64,000 bases of DNA from Asticcacaulis sp. EMRT-3 (GTDB taxonomy: Bacteria; Pseudomonadota; Alphaproteobacteria; Caulobacterales; Caulobacteraceae): the NCBI RefSeq assembly GCF_030027245.1, contig NZ_JASERT010000001.1, positions 2,791,211 to 2,855,210 on the forward strand. Direction: 5' to 3'. The notes beneath the pieces are model-generated. The model made no database searches and was not told where the DNA came from. It was given only the letters and a program-made list of their open reading frames with translations. Shown here piece by piece: positions 52,762 through 61,890 of this stretch. Each line of letters opens with the position of its first letter. The first letter of the stretch is position 1. Position numbers and translations under genes: made by a program.

Positions 52762-53363
52762 TCGGGCGGTTACGCGGTTTGCTGCTCGAACGCGGCGATG
52801 AAGAGGCGCTCGTTGAATGCGCGGGCGTCGGCTATATTGTGCGTTGTGGTATTCGCACGCTGTCCAGCCTGCCCGAACTGGGCTCTGAGGTGATTGTGCA
52901 TATCGAAAGCCAGACGCGTGAAGACGGCACGCGGCTGTACGGCTTTCTCGACAAGGACGAGCGCAAGACCTTCGAGGCGCTGCTGGGTGTGCAGGGCGTG
53001 GGCCCCAAGGCGGCTTTGTCGGTGCTCGACGTGCTGACGCCGGGCCAGTTGGCGCAGGCGGTGGCGCAGGAAGATAAGACCAGTGTCGGTCGCGCCAATG
53101 GGGTGGGGCCGAAGCTGGCCCAGCGCATCGTGATCGAACTGAAGGGCAAGGTGCTGATGAATGGCGATTTTTCAGCCCTGACCCTGACGCCCGCCCGGCC
53201 TGCGCCGCCATCTGTGCAGGGCGAGAGCGTGGCGGCCCTGATCGGGCTGGGCATTGCCGAACAGCAGGCGCGCGTGGCGGTCGATACGGCGGCCAGAACC
53301 CTTGGCGATGAGGCCGAATTACCGGCCCTGATCCGCGCTGCACTGAAGGCGCTCGGCAAATGA
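52758..53363 (+). CDS. ruvA: Holliday junction branch migration protein RuvA
   Basis: A 201-residue tetrameric junction-binding protein. The N-terminal OB fold is [13 protein letters not shown]...ECAGVGYIV and [16 protein letters not shown]. The two helix-hairpin-helix motifs are [16 protein letters not shown] and [18 protein letters not shown]. The C-terminal three-helix domain ([19 protein letters not shown]...IRAALKAL) contacts RuvB. It overlaps ruvC by ATGA and its stop overlaps the ruvB start. Confidence 0.95.
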   Translation: MIGRLRGLLLERGDEEALVECAGVGYIVRCGIRTLSSLPELGSEVIVHIESQTREDGTRLYGFLDKDERKTFEALLGVQGVGPKAALSVLDVLTPGQLAQAVAQEDKTSVGRANGVGPKLAQRIVIELKGKVLMNGDFSALTLTPARPAPPSVQGESVAALIGLGIAEQQARVAVDTAARTLGDEAELPALIRAALKALGK

Positions 53364-54400
53364 GTTCGGCCCGCATCCTGTCCGGCGACGCCAGCGAAGA
53401 TTTTGAGGAACGCGCGCAGGACCGCGCCCTGCGTCCGCAATCGTTTGAGGATTTCGTCGGTCAGGCCCCGCTCAAGGCCAATCTGAAAGTGTTCGTTTCT
53501 GCCGCCGCCTCGCGCCGCGAAGCCCTCGATCATGTGCTTTTCTATGGCCCGCCGGGGCTGGGCAAGACGACTTTGGCGCAGATTGTGGCGCGCGAACTGG
53601 GGGTGGGGTTTCGCGCCACATCGGGGCCGGTTCTGGCCAAGGCGGGCGATCTGGCGGCCATATTGTCCAATCTCGAAGCCAATGATGTCCTGTTCATCGA
53701 CGAAATCCACCGCCTCAGTCCGGCGGTTGAGGAAATCCTCTATCCGGCGATGGAAGACTATGTGCTGGATCTGATCATCGGTGATGGCCCGGCGGCGCGC
53801 ACGGTGCGCATCGATCTGGCGCCGTTTACGCTGGTCGGGGCCACGACGCGGGCGGGGCTGTTGTCAACGCCTTTGCGCGACCGGTTTGGCATACCTTTGC
53901 GGCTCGAATTCTATACGCCCGAAGAACTGGTGCGCGTGGTGATGGGCACGGCGCGCAAGATGGGCGCGCCGATTTCGGAAGACGGGGCGCTCGAAATCGC
54001 CTCACGGTCACGCGGCACGCCGCGCGTGGCGGGCCGGCTGCTGCGCCGGGTGCGCGATTTTGCCGCCGCCGATGGGGATGAAACCATTGATAAAAAGGCA
54101 GCGGCGAAGGCGCTGGCGCGGCTGGAGGTCGATCCGTCGGGCCTTGATCATTCCGACCGGCGCTATCTGAAGGCGCTGATCGAGAATTATGGCGGCGGGC
54201 CTGTGGGCCTGGAAACCCTGTCGGCAGCTATCGCCGAGGCGCGCGATGCGGTAGAGGATATGATCGAACCCTATCTGTTGCAGCAGGGCTTTATTCAGCG
54301 CACCCAGCGCGGCCGCATGGCCTGCGCCCGCGCCTGGATGCACCTTGGTCTGACGCCACCCGCCCAGCCGCCCGCCAGCGGCGATCTCTTTGATAGTTGA
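53360..54400 (+). CDS. ruvB: Holliday junction branch migration helicase RuvB
   Basis: A 346-residue AAA+ motor. [15 protein letters not shown] opens the protein; Walker A is [15 protein letters not shown], Walker [13 protein letters not shown], sensor 1 [19 protein letters not shown], sensor 2 [16 protein letters not shown]; a winged-helix DNA-binding domain at the C terminus ends in [13 protein letters not shown]. It forms hexamers flanking RuvA and pumps the junction. It overlaps ruvA by ATGA and is followed 32 bp later by the ECF sigma gene. Confidence 0.96.
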   Translation: MSSARILSGDASEDFEERAQDRALRPQSFEDFVGQAPLKANLKVFVSAAASRREALDHVLFYGPPGLGKTTLAQIVARELGVGFRATSGPVLAKAGDLAAILSNLEANDVLFIDEIHRLSPAVEEILYPAMEDYVLDLIIGDGPAARTVRIDLAPFTLVGATTRAGLLSTPLRDRFGIPLRLEFYTPEELVRVVMGTARKMGAPISEDGALEIASRSRGTPRVAGRLLRRVRDFAAADGDETIDKKAAAKALARLEVDPSGLDHSDRRYLKALIENYGGGPVGLETLSAAIAEARDAVEDMIEPYLLQQGFIQRTQRGRMACARAWMHLGLTPPAQPPASGDLFDS

Positions 54401-54432
54401 TTTTTCAACGCTGACATGTAACCCCGACCCCC

Positions 54433-54981
54433 ATGCCCACGTATAATTCCGAGGACTGGCAGAACTGGATGCGCGCGGCGCAGGGCGGCGACGCGGCTGC
54501 CTATCGCAAACTGCTGACGGCCCTGCATCCCTGGCTGTTGGCCTATTTCCGGCGGCGCTTAAGGGGTAGCGACGGCGAAGACCTGGTACAGATGACGCTT
54601 TTGAGTTTGCATGAAAAACGCCACACCTATGATTCCGACGCGCCCTTCCTGCCGTGGATCGCGGCGGTGGCGCGCCACAAGCTGATCGACTATGTGCGTA
54701 AAAACAGCCGCCATGTCCATGTGGAACTGACCGAGGCGCTGGGCCTCGATGACGGGATGCAGCCCGATATGGCGGCGCGCGACGTGGCCGTTTTGCTGCG
54801 TCAGCTACCCAAGGATCAGGCGCGCATCATTACCCTGCAAAAGATCGACGGCTTAAGCGTCGATGAGGTGTCGCGCCTGACCGGTAAAAGTGCGGCCTCG
54901 GTCAAGGTGATCGTGCATCGCGGCCTGAAGCGGCTGCGCGGTTTCGTAGGCACACGCGCAGAGGAGGCGGGCGATGAATAA
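54433..54981 (+). CDS. ECF sigma factor, SigF-like
   Basis: A 182-residue extracytoplasmic-function sigma factor. Region 2 (about 20-95) contains LLTALHPWLLAYFRRRL, DGEDLVQMTLLSLHEKR and the -10-binding WIAAVARHKLIDYVRK. Region 4 (about 115-170) contains LPKDQARIITLQKIDGLSVDEVSRLTGKSAASVKVIVHRGLKRLR, with the -35-recognising helix-turn-helix. It overlaps the NrsF anti-sigma gene by 8 bp, the layout of Caulobacter sigF-nrsF, which responds to heavy metals. No other regulon members are in the window; an identical role is inferred. Confidence 0.9.
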   Translation: MPTYNSEDWQNWMRAAQGGDAAAYRKLLTALHPWLLAYFRRRLRGSDGEDLVQMTLLSLHEKRHTYDSDAPFLPWIAAVARHKLIDYVRKNSRHVHVELTEALGLDDGMQPDMAARDVAVLLRQLPKDQARIITLQKIDGLSVDEVSRLTGKSAASVKVIVHRGLKRLRGFVGTRAEEAGDE

Positions 54982-55639
54982 TGACAGGATCGAACGCCTG
55001 ACCGAAACTCTGGCGCAGGATCTGAAGCCGGTGCGGCCCATGCGCAATGGCCGCCTGTGGATCGGCGCTCTGGTCGGGCTGGCCGTGGCCGTGGCCTATA
55101 TTCTCATCTTCTATCATGCGCGTCTGCCCGTGGCGGCCCTGATGCGCGGCCAATGGCTGGGCAATCCGATGGCGGTGCTCAAGCCTTTGATGTTCCTCGT
55201 TCTGGGCCTCGCTGCCCTGTGGGCTGTCAGCGATTTGTCGCGCCCGGAAGGACGGCTGAAATTTCGTTTTTTTGTGCCGCTGCTGATCATCGGCGGGCTG
55301 GTGCTGGGCGGTTTCGGGCTGGAATGGCTGGCCTATGGCGGCCACGATTTCAAAGACTGGCTGAGTGGCGGCGTCGTGGTCTGCTACACCACCATCCTGT
55401 GCGGCGGCATGGTGGGCCTGATCGTGATGTGGCGCTTCTGGCTGCGCCGCTCGGCCACCAGCCAGCCTCTGGCCCTGGGTGCGATGAGCGGACTGGCCAC
55501 GGCCTCGCTAATGGCGGCGGCCTATGCCCTGCATTGCGACGGCGATGCGCCGGTCTATCTGCTGGTCGTCTATGGTGGCGCGGTGGCGATTTTTACCGGA
55601 ATCGCCACCCTGCTGGGACGGCGTTTCCTGCGCTGGTAA
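54974..55639 (+). CDS. nrsF: NrsF-type anti-sigma factor (DUF1109)
   Basis: A 221-residue inner-membrane protein with six hydrophobic segments starting at about residues 29, 69, 99, 131, 165 and 195. A cytoplasmic N tail (MNNDRIERLTETLAQDLKPVRP) precedes them. Two Cys-containing segments (VVVCYTTILCGG, ALHCDGD) match the conserved cysteines of NrsF that are thought to sense oxidative metal stress. The start overlaps the sigma gene's last codons, so the two are translationally coupled. DUF1109 anti-sigmas sequester their sigma at the membrane until the signal arrives. Confidence 0.88.
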   Translation: MNNDRIERLTETLAQDLKPVRPMRNGRLWIGALVGLAVAVAYILIFYHARLPVAALMRGQWLGNPMAVLKPLMFLVLGLAALWAVSDLSRPEGRLKFRFFVPLLIIGGLVLGGFGLEWLAYGGHDFKDWLSGGVVVCYTTILCGGMVGLIVMWRFWLRRSATSQPLALGAMSGLATASLMAAAYALHCDGDAPVYLLVVYGGAVAIFTGIATLLGRRFLRW

Positions 55640-55687
55640 GCTTAAGCCTGACCCGTCTTCATCCTTTTTAGTTTCTTGACGGATTTA

Positions 55688-56920
55688 TCAACCCGTCTTC
55701 ATCAAGGCCGCTCGGATCGGCAGGAAGCGGTCATTGAACGGCAATATGCCCGCGCCGCGCGCCGCCGCATCGACGGCCAGTTCGGCGCGTTTGACCGGGG
55801 CGATGCGCTTGATGCGGTCGCCATAGCCTGCAAGCCGCGTATTGAGGCGCGTACATAGCTTTTCGATAAAGGCGGCAGGCAGGCGACCGCCGATGAAATG
55901 GGCTTCGGGATCGATGGCGCAGTTCATGACCAGACACGGCATGGCCAGATGGTCGGCGGCACGGTCGAGCCAGGCGTCGATACGCGCCTTGCCTGCTTCG
56001 CTGAGATTTTCCAGATCGTCTGGCGTGCTGACATCAAAGCCGCCCTTGCGCAAATCATCGTAAAGCGCATAGAGCGACACCATGTCTTCGAGGGTTTTTT
56101 CCTGACCGGCTTCGTTTTTGACGGGCAGAAAACCGATCTCGCCCGAACGGCCTTCGGCACCGCGATAATAGTGGCCGTCAATGACCAGTCCGCCGCCCAG
56201 ACCTGCGCTGATGATGGTGTAGATAAAGCTGCGATGTTGCAGGCCGTGGCCGAACTGCATCTCGCCGATCGAGGCCGCCGCCGCATCGTTTTCGACATAG
56301 ACGGGCACGGGCAGGATCTCGGCAAACAGAGCCGCCACATCGATTTCCGACCAGATCTGGTAGGCGTCGGGGCGATTGGCCACCGGCACGCGGCCCAGAT
56401 CATCGGGAATGCCGATGCCGATGCCGATCAGCCGCTCGCTGTCGATGACCTTGTCGGCGATAATGGTTTCAACCTCGGCGCGGAAGAAGGCGATCACCTC
56501 CTGCGGCATGGCGAAATGGACTTCGCGGCAGACGCGGGCGCGCACATTGCCGATAAAATCCAGCGCCACAATGGCAATATGGTCGCGGTCGATATTGAGG
56601 CCAATCGAAAAGGCGGCGTCGGGATTGACCACCAGCTTGGTGGCGGGCTGGCCGCGTCCGCCCAGTTGGCGTCCGGCCTTCAAAATCATGCCGTCATCGA
56701 GCAGGCGCTTGGTGATATTGGCAATGGCCGGTGCGGTCAGGCCGGTCAGGTCGGCAATGTCGGCGCGGGTGATCGGGCCGCCCGCCGCCCGCACCGCTTG
56801 CAGAGTCACCCGCTGATTATGATCGCCGGCGCGTTCGAGATTGGTGCCCGACAGCGATTCGCCCAGAGCATGGACTCGTGGCCCGGAGCGGCTGCCGCCG
56901 CTTCTCTCATCAGCACCCAT
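55688..56920 (-). CDS. ROK-family (NagC/Mlc-like) transcriptional regulator
   Basis: A 410-residue protein. The N-terminal winged helix (about 30-85, ITRADIADLTGLTAPAIANITKRLLDDG) is followed by the ROK domain: SIGLNIDRDHIAIVALDFIGNV, the ATP loop, IGIGIPDDLGR, VYVENDAAAASIGE and SAGLGGGLVIDG. The Cys-x-Cys-Gly zinc motif usual in ROK proteins is absent (GRSGEIGFLPVKNEAG in its place), so this is a divergent, possibly non-kinase, regulator. ROK repressors sense sugars or phosphosugars. Its target is unknown. It is convergent with nrsF and upstream, in direction, of nothing; the alpha-E cluster lies behind its start. Confidence 0.87.
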   Translation of the reverse strand: MGADERSGGSRSGPRVHALGESLSGTNLERAGDHNQRVTLQAVRAAGGPITRADIADLTGLTAPAIANITKRLLDDGMILKAGRQLGGRGQPATKLVVNPDAAFSIGLNIDRDHIAIVALDFIGNVRARVCREVHFAMPQEVIAFFRAEVETIIADKVIDSERLIGIGIGIPDDLGRVPVANRPDAYQIWSEIDVAALFAEILPVPVYVENDAAAASIGEMQFGHGLQHRSFIYTIISAGLGGGLVIDGHYYRGAEGRSGEIGFLPVKNEAGQEKTLEDMVSLYALYDDLRKGGFDVSTPDDLENLSEAGKARIDAWLDRAADHLAMPCLVMNCAIDPEAHFIGGRLPAAFIEKLCTRLNTRLAGYGDRIKRIAPVKRAELAVDAAARGAGILPFNDRFLPIRAALMKTG

Positions 56921-57105
56921 AATGGCCCTCCCCGGGGCAGTTCCAGCATAAAGTCAGGCCGCCCGTTTGTGCGATGTATCGCACCTGCGCGTCCACATCA
57001 ACAAGGATAGCCAGACACAAGTCTATAGGCTCGAAGCTGAGGAATTGTAAGATATATTTTGCTGGCTCAACAGAGGTTGAGCCGCCGATCTTCGCAGGGA
57101 CGGGA

Positions 57106-58041
57106 TCAGGTTTTGAAGAAGGACAGTTCGACCGCCTCATCAACCAGATTGAGATTGGCCTGAACCAGATCGATGAATTCATGCAGGCCCGAAGCGATGA
57201 TATGGCTGGCGCTGGAGGTTTCGATGGTGCGGATCAGGATGGCCATTTCGGCGCGGGCGCGGTTGGGCGTTGTGGCGGCGTGATCCAGCGCATCCAGATC
57301 GCGGGCGGCCTCGTGCAGGCAGAACAGCACCGAACGCGGAAAAGCGTGTGAAAACAGCAAGAAGGCGGTGACGTCGCGGTAATTGATCGAATGATATTGC
57401 TGGCGGTACATTTCGAGCGCGTGCACCGATTTGAGCACAGCCCCCCATTGCACGGCGTCATAGGCGGTGTCGGCGGCATGGTGGCGCGGTGACAGCAGGA
57501 AATATTTGACATCGAGCAGTCTTGCCGTCTTGTCGGCGCGTTCCAGCATCTGGCCGATATGGGCGAACTGCCAGCCCTGTTCGCGGCTCATCGTATTGTA
57601 CATCAGGCCGGTGAGCAGGTGGCCGGACTGGCGCACCTCCTTGTAATAGTCCTGAAGATCGGCCACCGAACGCTTGCGGCTGTGCGCCTGGGTCAGGTGG
57701 TAGAGCGCATTGATCTTTTCCCACATCTCCACCGGGATCACTTCGCGCACCGTGCGGGCGTTTTCACGGGCGCGATAGATGGAGGACAGGATGGAATTGG
57801 GATTCTGGGCGTCGAAGGTCAGGAAGCGCACCACCGAGCGCTCATCGGCGGCCTTGTAGCGGCTGTAAAAATCCTCGTCATCGCCCGAAGCCGAGATCAG
57901 CGGGTGCCATTGCTGCGAATCATCGGGCAGGGCCAGGTCGAGCGTCAGGTGGCTGTTGACGTCGATGAAGCGGGCCACATTGTCGGCGCGTTCCAGATAG
58001 CGGGCCATCCAGTAGAGGGAGTTGGCGACACGGCTCAGCAT
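57106..58041 (-). CDS. Alpha-E domain protein
   Basis: A 311-residue helical protein. LSRVANSLYWMARYLERADNVARFIDVNSHLTLD begins the alpha-E domain, with the Arg and Glu residues conserved in the family (YLERADN), followed by FLTFD, SIYRARENARTVREVIPVEMWEKIN and PRSVLFCLHEA. Alpha-E domains are found only with circularly permuted ATP-grasps and transglutaminases, often fused to them; the function is unknown. The ATG at 58041 is preferred to a GTG at 58056. It is the last gene of the minus-strand trio. Confidence 0.9.
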   Translation of the reverse strand: MLSRVANSLYWMARYLERADNVARFIDVNSHLTLDLALPDDSQQWHPLISASGDDEDFYSRYKAADERSVVRFLTFDAQNPNSILSSIYRARENARTVREVIPVEMWEKINALYHLTQAHSRKRSVADLQDYYKEVRQSGHLLTGLMYNTMSREQGWQFAHIGQMLERADKTARLLDVKYFLLSPRHHAADTAYDAVQWGAVLKSVHALEMYRQQYHSINYRDVTAFLLFSHAFPRSVLFCLHEAARDLDALDHAATTPNRARAEMAILIRTIETSSASHIIASGLHEFIDLVQANLNLVDEAVELSFFKT

Positions 58042-58124
58042 GAGGTGGATTCCCACTCTTTTCTGTAAACGGGGCAGATGTCAGACAGCGCAAGGGGCAG
58101 ACGCAGAGGATGCCCCGATGTCCG

Positions 58125-58237
58125 CGATCCCCCTTCCGGCGAGACAAGCTCGCCACCTTCCCCGTAAACGGGGAAGGATGTGAAGATTTTGGCCCCGTAA
58201 ACGGGGAAGGATGTGAAGATTCTGGCCGTGTAACCGG
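58125..58237. repeat. Palindromic element with a 33-nt tandem repeat
   Basis: A GC-rich element ends in CCCCGTAAACGGGG, and the 33-nt unit that begins with this hairpin (58160-58192) is repeated at 58193-58225 with one mismatch, followed by a decayed third start (CCGTGTAACCGG). It lies between the ATP-grasp and alpha-E genes; no reading frame uses it. Confidence 0.75.
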
Positions 58238-58255
58238 AGGACGTAAAAACGGATT

Positions 58256-59731
58256 TCATTGGCCCGCCTCGTCTTCCAGTACCCCATCGTCTTCCAAGAC
58301 CCATGTGTCTTTGGAGCCGCCGCCCTGGCTGGAATTGACGACCAGCGAGCCTTTTTTCAGCGCCACGCGCGTCAGGCCGCCGGGCAGGGTGAAGATGTTT
58401 TCGCCGTACAGCGAATAGGGGCGGAAATCGACGTGGCGGCCTTCGATGGCATTGCCGATCAGAGTGGGGCAGCGCGACAGGGACAGGGTGGGCTGGGCGA
58501 TATAGTCGCGCGGTTTGGCGCGGATGAGATCGGCGAAAACCTGCTGTTCGGCCCTGGTCGATTTCGGCCCGATCAACATGCCGTAGCCGCCTGATAGATT
58601 GACCGCCTTGACCACCAGCTCATCGAGATGCTCCAGCACATAATCGCGGTCGGATTTTTCCTCGCAGATATAGGTCGGCACATTATTGGCCAGCGCCTCT
58701 TCGCCGAGGTAATATTTGATGATGCGCGGCACATAGGCGTAGATCGCCTTGTCGTCGGCAATGCCGGTGCCGGGGGCATTGGCCAAAGCCACATTGCCCT
58801 TGCGATAGGTACCCATCAGGCCGGGCACGCCGAGCAGGGATTCCGGTTTGAACACCAGCGGATCGAGGAACTCGTCGTCGATGCGGCGGTAAATGACATC
58901 GACGCGCTGCAAGCCTTCGGTGGTCTGCATATAGACGACATCGTCCTCGACCAGCAGGTCGGAGCCCTGGGCCAGTGGTACGCCCATCTGCTGGGCCAGA
59001 TAGGCGTGCTCGAAATAGGCCGAATTATAGATGCCCGGCGTCAGCACGATGATATTGGGGCCGTGCGGTGCATCCTTAGCGGCTTCGGGGGCGATATAGT
59101 TCAGCATCCGGTACAGGTGATCGCCATAGTCGGAGACGGGCCGCACCTTCATGGTGTGGAAGGCGTCGGGCAGGATACTTTTCAAAACGGCGCGGTTTTC
59201 CAGCACATAGGAAATGCCCGATGGGCAGCGCAGATTATCTTCGAGCACGAAAAATTCGCCGCTGCCGTCGCGCACGAAATCGGTGCCGGAAATATGCGTC
59301 CAGATGCCCTTCGGCGGTTGCAGCCCTTCGCAAGGCTTGAGATAGCAGGCCGAGGAAAAGATCATTTCGGCGGGAATAATGCCGTCCCTGATGATCTTCT
59401 GGTCGTTGTAAATATCGTCGATGAACAGGTTGAGCGCCATGATGCGCTGGCGGATGCCGCGTTCCAGCCGCGTCCAGTCGGCGTGGGACACCATGCGCGG
59501 GATGATGTCGAACGGCAGGATTTTTTCCGCGCCCTTCTTGTCGCCATACACATTGAAGGTATTGCCCGACTGGTAAAGGATGTTTTCCGCCAGCTTCTGC
59601 CTGCGTTTCAGTTCGTTACGGCTGAGGGCGTTCAGCCGCTCGATCAGCGGGGAGGCGCTGGGGTGTGGCGCGCCGTCCTCCGCAAAGAGCTCGTCGTAGA
59701 ATCCGTTCGTCTGGTAGGTTTCTAGAGTCAA
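58256..59731 (-). CDS. Circularly permuted ATP-grasp protein (DUF404/DUF407 type)
   Basis: A 491-residue enzyme of the CP-ATP-grasp type 2 group. GFYDELFAEDGAPHPSASPLIERLNAL at the N terminus is the family signature, followed by FNVYGDKKGAEKILPFDIIPR, QRIMALNLFIDDIYNDQKI, VLTPGIYNSAYFEHAYLAQQMG, DLLVEDDVVYMQTTEGLQRVDVIYRRIDDEF and KAVNLSGGYGML. The group is predicted to be a peptide-bond-forming amidoligase, with acceptor unknown. The start appears to be TTG at 59731; no ATG exists before the conserved segment. It lies between the alpha-E and transglutaminase-fusion genes, an operon of three. Confidence 0.92.
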   Translation of the reverse strand: MTLETYQTNGFYDELFAEDGAPHPSASPLIERLNALSRNELKRRQKLAENILYQSGNTFNVYGDKKGAEKILPFDIIPRMVSHADWTRLERGIRQRIMALNLFIDDIYNDQKIIRDGIIPAEMIFSSACYLKPCEGLQPPKGIWTHISGTDFVRDGSGEFFVLEDNLRCPSGISYVLENRAVLKSILPDAFHTMKVRPVSDYGDHLYRMLNYIAPEAAKDAPHGPNIIVLTPGIYNSAYFEHAYLAQQMGVPLAQGSDLLVEDDVVYMQTTEGLQRVDVIYRRIDDEFLDPLVFKPESLLGVPGLMGTYRKGNVALANAPGTGIADDKAIYAYVPRIIKYYLGEEALANNVPTYICEEKSDRDYVLEHLDELVVKAVNLSGGYGMLIGPKSTRAEQQVFADLIRAKPRDYIAQPTLSLSRCPTLIGNAIEGRHVDFRPYSLYGENIFTLPGGLTRVALKKGSLVVNSSQGGGSKDTWVLEDDGVLEDEAGQ

Positions 59732-59791
59732 AGCCTTAAATCCGTCGCTGGCAGCCCCGATCCGGCGATGGATGCGAGGCTTAAAGTTACA

Positions 59792-61702
59792 TCAGTGGAA
59801 AACCTCGTTCATCGTGACCTGCACCCGCAAGGTTTCCTTGCCGCCGCCCCGGTAGATCGTGCCGGAGGTCGGGGTGGCGTCCAGATAATTGCGCCCGCAG
59901 GCGACGCGGACATGATCCTGCGCCACCAGGCAGCCATTGGTGGGGTCAAAGCCCCGCCAGCCTAAATAGGGGATATAGATTTCCACCCAGGCGTGGCTGG
60001 CGTCGGACTGTATCTTGTTCTCGTAATTGGCGCCGGTAAACACATAGCCCATCCGGTAGCGCGCCGGCACGCCGAGCAGGCGCGCCAGACAGATAAACAG
60101 GTTGGCGAAATCCTGGCAGACACCTTCGCGCGAGGCATAGACCTCGAAGGCCGTGGTGCGCAAAGAGGTGGTGCCCGGCACATAGCGGTAATCGCGGTAG
60201 ATGGTCTGGTTGATGTCGTTCAGCGTGTCCATCAGGTGACGGCCATTGCGCTCGGCGAAGCTCATGGCGTAGGTCATGAGTTCGCTGATCTGCGTTTCCG
60301 GCAGTTCCGGCGGCAACAGATAGGGATCCATCATCTTGCGCTGCCACGGCATCATCGAAAGCGGCGCGGCCAGTTGCCGCCGGTCGGGCGACAGGTCATC
60401 GCGCATGACGGCGAAGATCTTGACCAGCGAGCGGCACGACACGGTCAGCTTCCTGTAGGGTTTGATGATGCTGTAATGCATGATCTGGTTGCCGAACACG
60501 TCCTCAAAGCCCATATCCTCGCCTTCCGACGACAGGCTTAAGGTCGAGTTGACGACCTCCTGCACCGCGTCCTCGACCGGCATCAGGCGGAAGATATGGG
60601 TCGAGTGATCGACCTCTTTTTCGTAGCTGTATTCGGTGGAATGCACCACATCATACAGGCGGTAGGTCAGGGGCGAGCCATCGGCGGCATGGGTTTGCGA
60701 GCGGATATTGAGGATATTGTGCTGAACGCTCTTTGATTGTTGCAGGCTGCTCAGGATCGATAATTGCTGGGCCTGCGCCTGCTGATCGGCAAAGGCCAGC
60801 AGGCCCTGCTGCGGCACGACGCCTTGCAGGCGGCCCTCGTGCTCATGATCGGCCTGCTGCGGCGGCGATGTCTTGCCGGCCTTCTTGTTCGTCCATTGCA
60901 GCGCACCGCGCCGGGCGATGATCAGTTGCCCCTTCTGCATCGGCGTCCAGTCGCCCTTATCGAATGGCGTCGAGGAAAAGACCAGCGAGGTGCGGAAGGT
61001 GTCGCGCGGATTATTGAGCGCGAAGGCGGCGAAATCGGCATGGTAGCCGCGCGCGGCGTGCGGCGGTTTCAGGCGGGCATAATAGAGCTGGGTGTCCGAT
61101 TGCGAGCCATAAAAGGCGGCCACGGTCAGGCCGTCGGAAATGACCATATCGGCGGAGCCGAGATCATCGAGCTGCAAAAACCAGCTCAACAGCACCTGAT
61201 GATCGACATCGGCCAGGCTGCGCGCGCCGTAATCCTGCACCTTGCCGAGCAGAAAGCAGAAGGCCAGTTCGGAATCGGTGCGGCCCATCGGTTCGAGGAA
61301 GATCGACTTGTTGAAATGCAGCTTGGCCAGCGCCGTCTTGTCGAGGTCGCCATTGTGCATGAACAGCCAGTCCTGACCGGCGAAGCTGCGCGAAAAGGGC
61401 TGGGTTTCGAGGTGGGTATAGCCGGACGCCGCGCCGCGCACCTTGCAGAAGAAGACGGTGGAACGAAACGAATCCCAGTCGTGCATCGCGCCTTTCAGCG
61501 AGGCGGTGTCGCGCGCGGCGGGATCCTTGGCGACGATGGCAGCCTTGGTGTCGCCCGGATACCAGCTTAAGCCCCAGCCGAGTGTATGGTCGCCGCGCTG
61601 CGGGCCCTGACTAAATTTGAGATCAATCGCCGGTGAACTCAGACCGTCGAAACTGAAAGCGAGAATGTCACTCGATATCGCGCTCAAGAAACTCTTCCTC
61701 AT
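59792..61702 (-). CDS. Amidotransferase-like domain fused to a transglutaminase-like protease
   Basis: A 636-residue fusion. Residues 1-265 have the class II glutamine amidotransferase (YafJ/GATase_6-type) outline: LAFSFDGL, TLGWGLSWYPG, CKVRGAASG, FMHNGDLD, MGRTDSELAF. But the N terminus is MRKSFLSA, with no Cys at position 2, so the nucleophile is missing. Residues about 345-430 are the Bact_transglu_N domain (YDVVHSTEYSYEK). Residues about 500-590 hold a transglutaminase-like core with EGVCQDFAN (Cys529), SHAWVEIYI (His570) and FDPTNG (Asp586), a full triad. It is the first of the three-gene minus-strand operon with ATP-grasp and alpha-E genes and divergent from the DUF2126 gene. Confidence 0.9.
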   Translation of the reverse strand: MRKSFLSAISSDILAFSFDGLSSPAIDLKFSQGPQRGDHTLGWGLSWYPGDTKAAIVAKDPAARDTASLKGAMHDWDSFRSTVFFCKVRGAASGYTHLETQPFSRSFAGQDWLFMHNGDLDKTALAKLHFNKSIFLEPMGRTDSELAFCFLLGKVQDYGARSLADVDHQVLLSWFLQLDDLGSADMVISDGLTVAAFYGSQSDTQLYYARLKPPHAARGYHADFAAFALNNPRDTFRTSLVFSSTPFDKGDWTPMQKGQLIIARRGALQWTNKKAGKTSPPQQADHEHEGRLQGVVPQQGLLAFADQQAQAQQLSILSSLQQSKSVQHNILNIRSQTHAADGSPLTYRLYDVVHSTEYSYEKEVDHSTHIFRLMPVEDAVQEVVNSTLSLSSEGEDMGFEDVFGNQIMHYSIIKPYRKLTVSCRSLVKIFAVMRDDLSPDRRQLAAPLSMMPWQRKMMDPYLLPPELPETQISELMTYAMSFAERNGRHLMDTLNDINQTIYRDYRYVPGTTSLRTTAFEVYASREGVCQDFANLFICLARLLGVPARYRMGYVFTGANYENKIQSDASHAWVEIYIPYLGWRGFDPTNGCLVAQDHVRVACGRNYLDATPTSGTIYRGGGKETLRVQVTMNEVFH

Positions 61703-61800
61703 CCTGCCCCGCAAGGTAAAGTGATGTTACCTTGCAAGAACATGCTGCAATGCAACTAGACTTTTTTAATTTCAGGTTGTCTAGTCCTGTTTGGGACGAG

Positions 61801-61851
61801 CATGACACTTTTTTTTAGATTTCGTAACAGGATTGTTGCGGACGTGTCATG
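61801..61851. promoter_or_regulatory. Spaced inverted repeat in the divergent promoter of the transglutaminase cluster
   Basis: CATGACAC at 61801-61808 and GTGTCATG at 61844-61851 are exact 8-bp reverse complements with 35 bases between them, between the divergent starts at 61702 and 61891. A second pair, CTAGAC/GTCTAG, is just to the left (about 61757-61786). Operator or looping sites are possible; chance is not excluded. Confidence 0.35.
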
Positions 61852-61890
61852 ATCGGTCGTGAATTTCAGCTTGGATCGGGGTTCTGCTCT

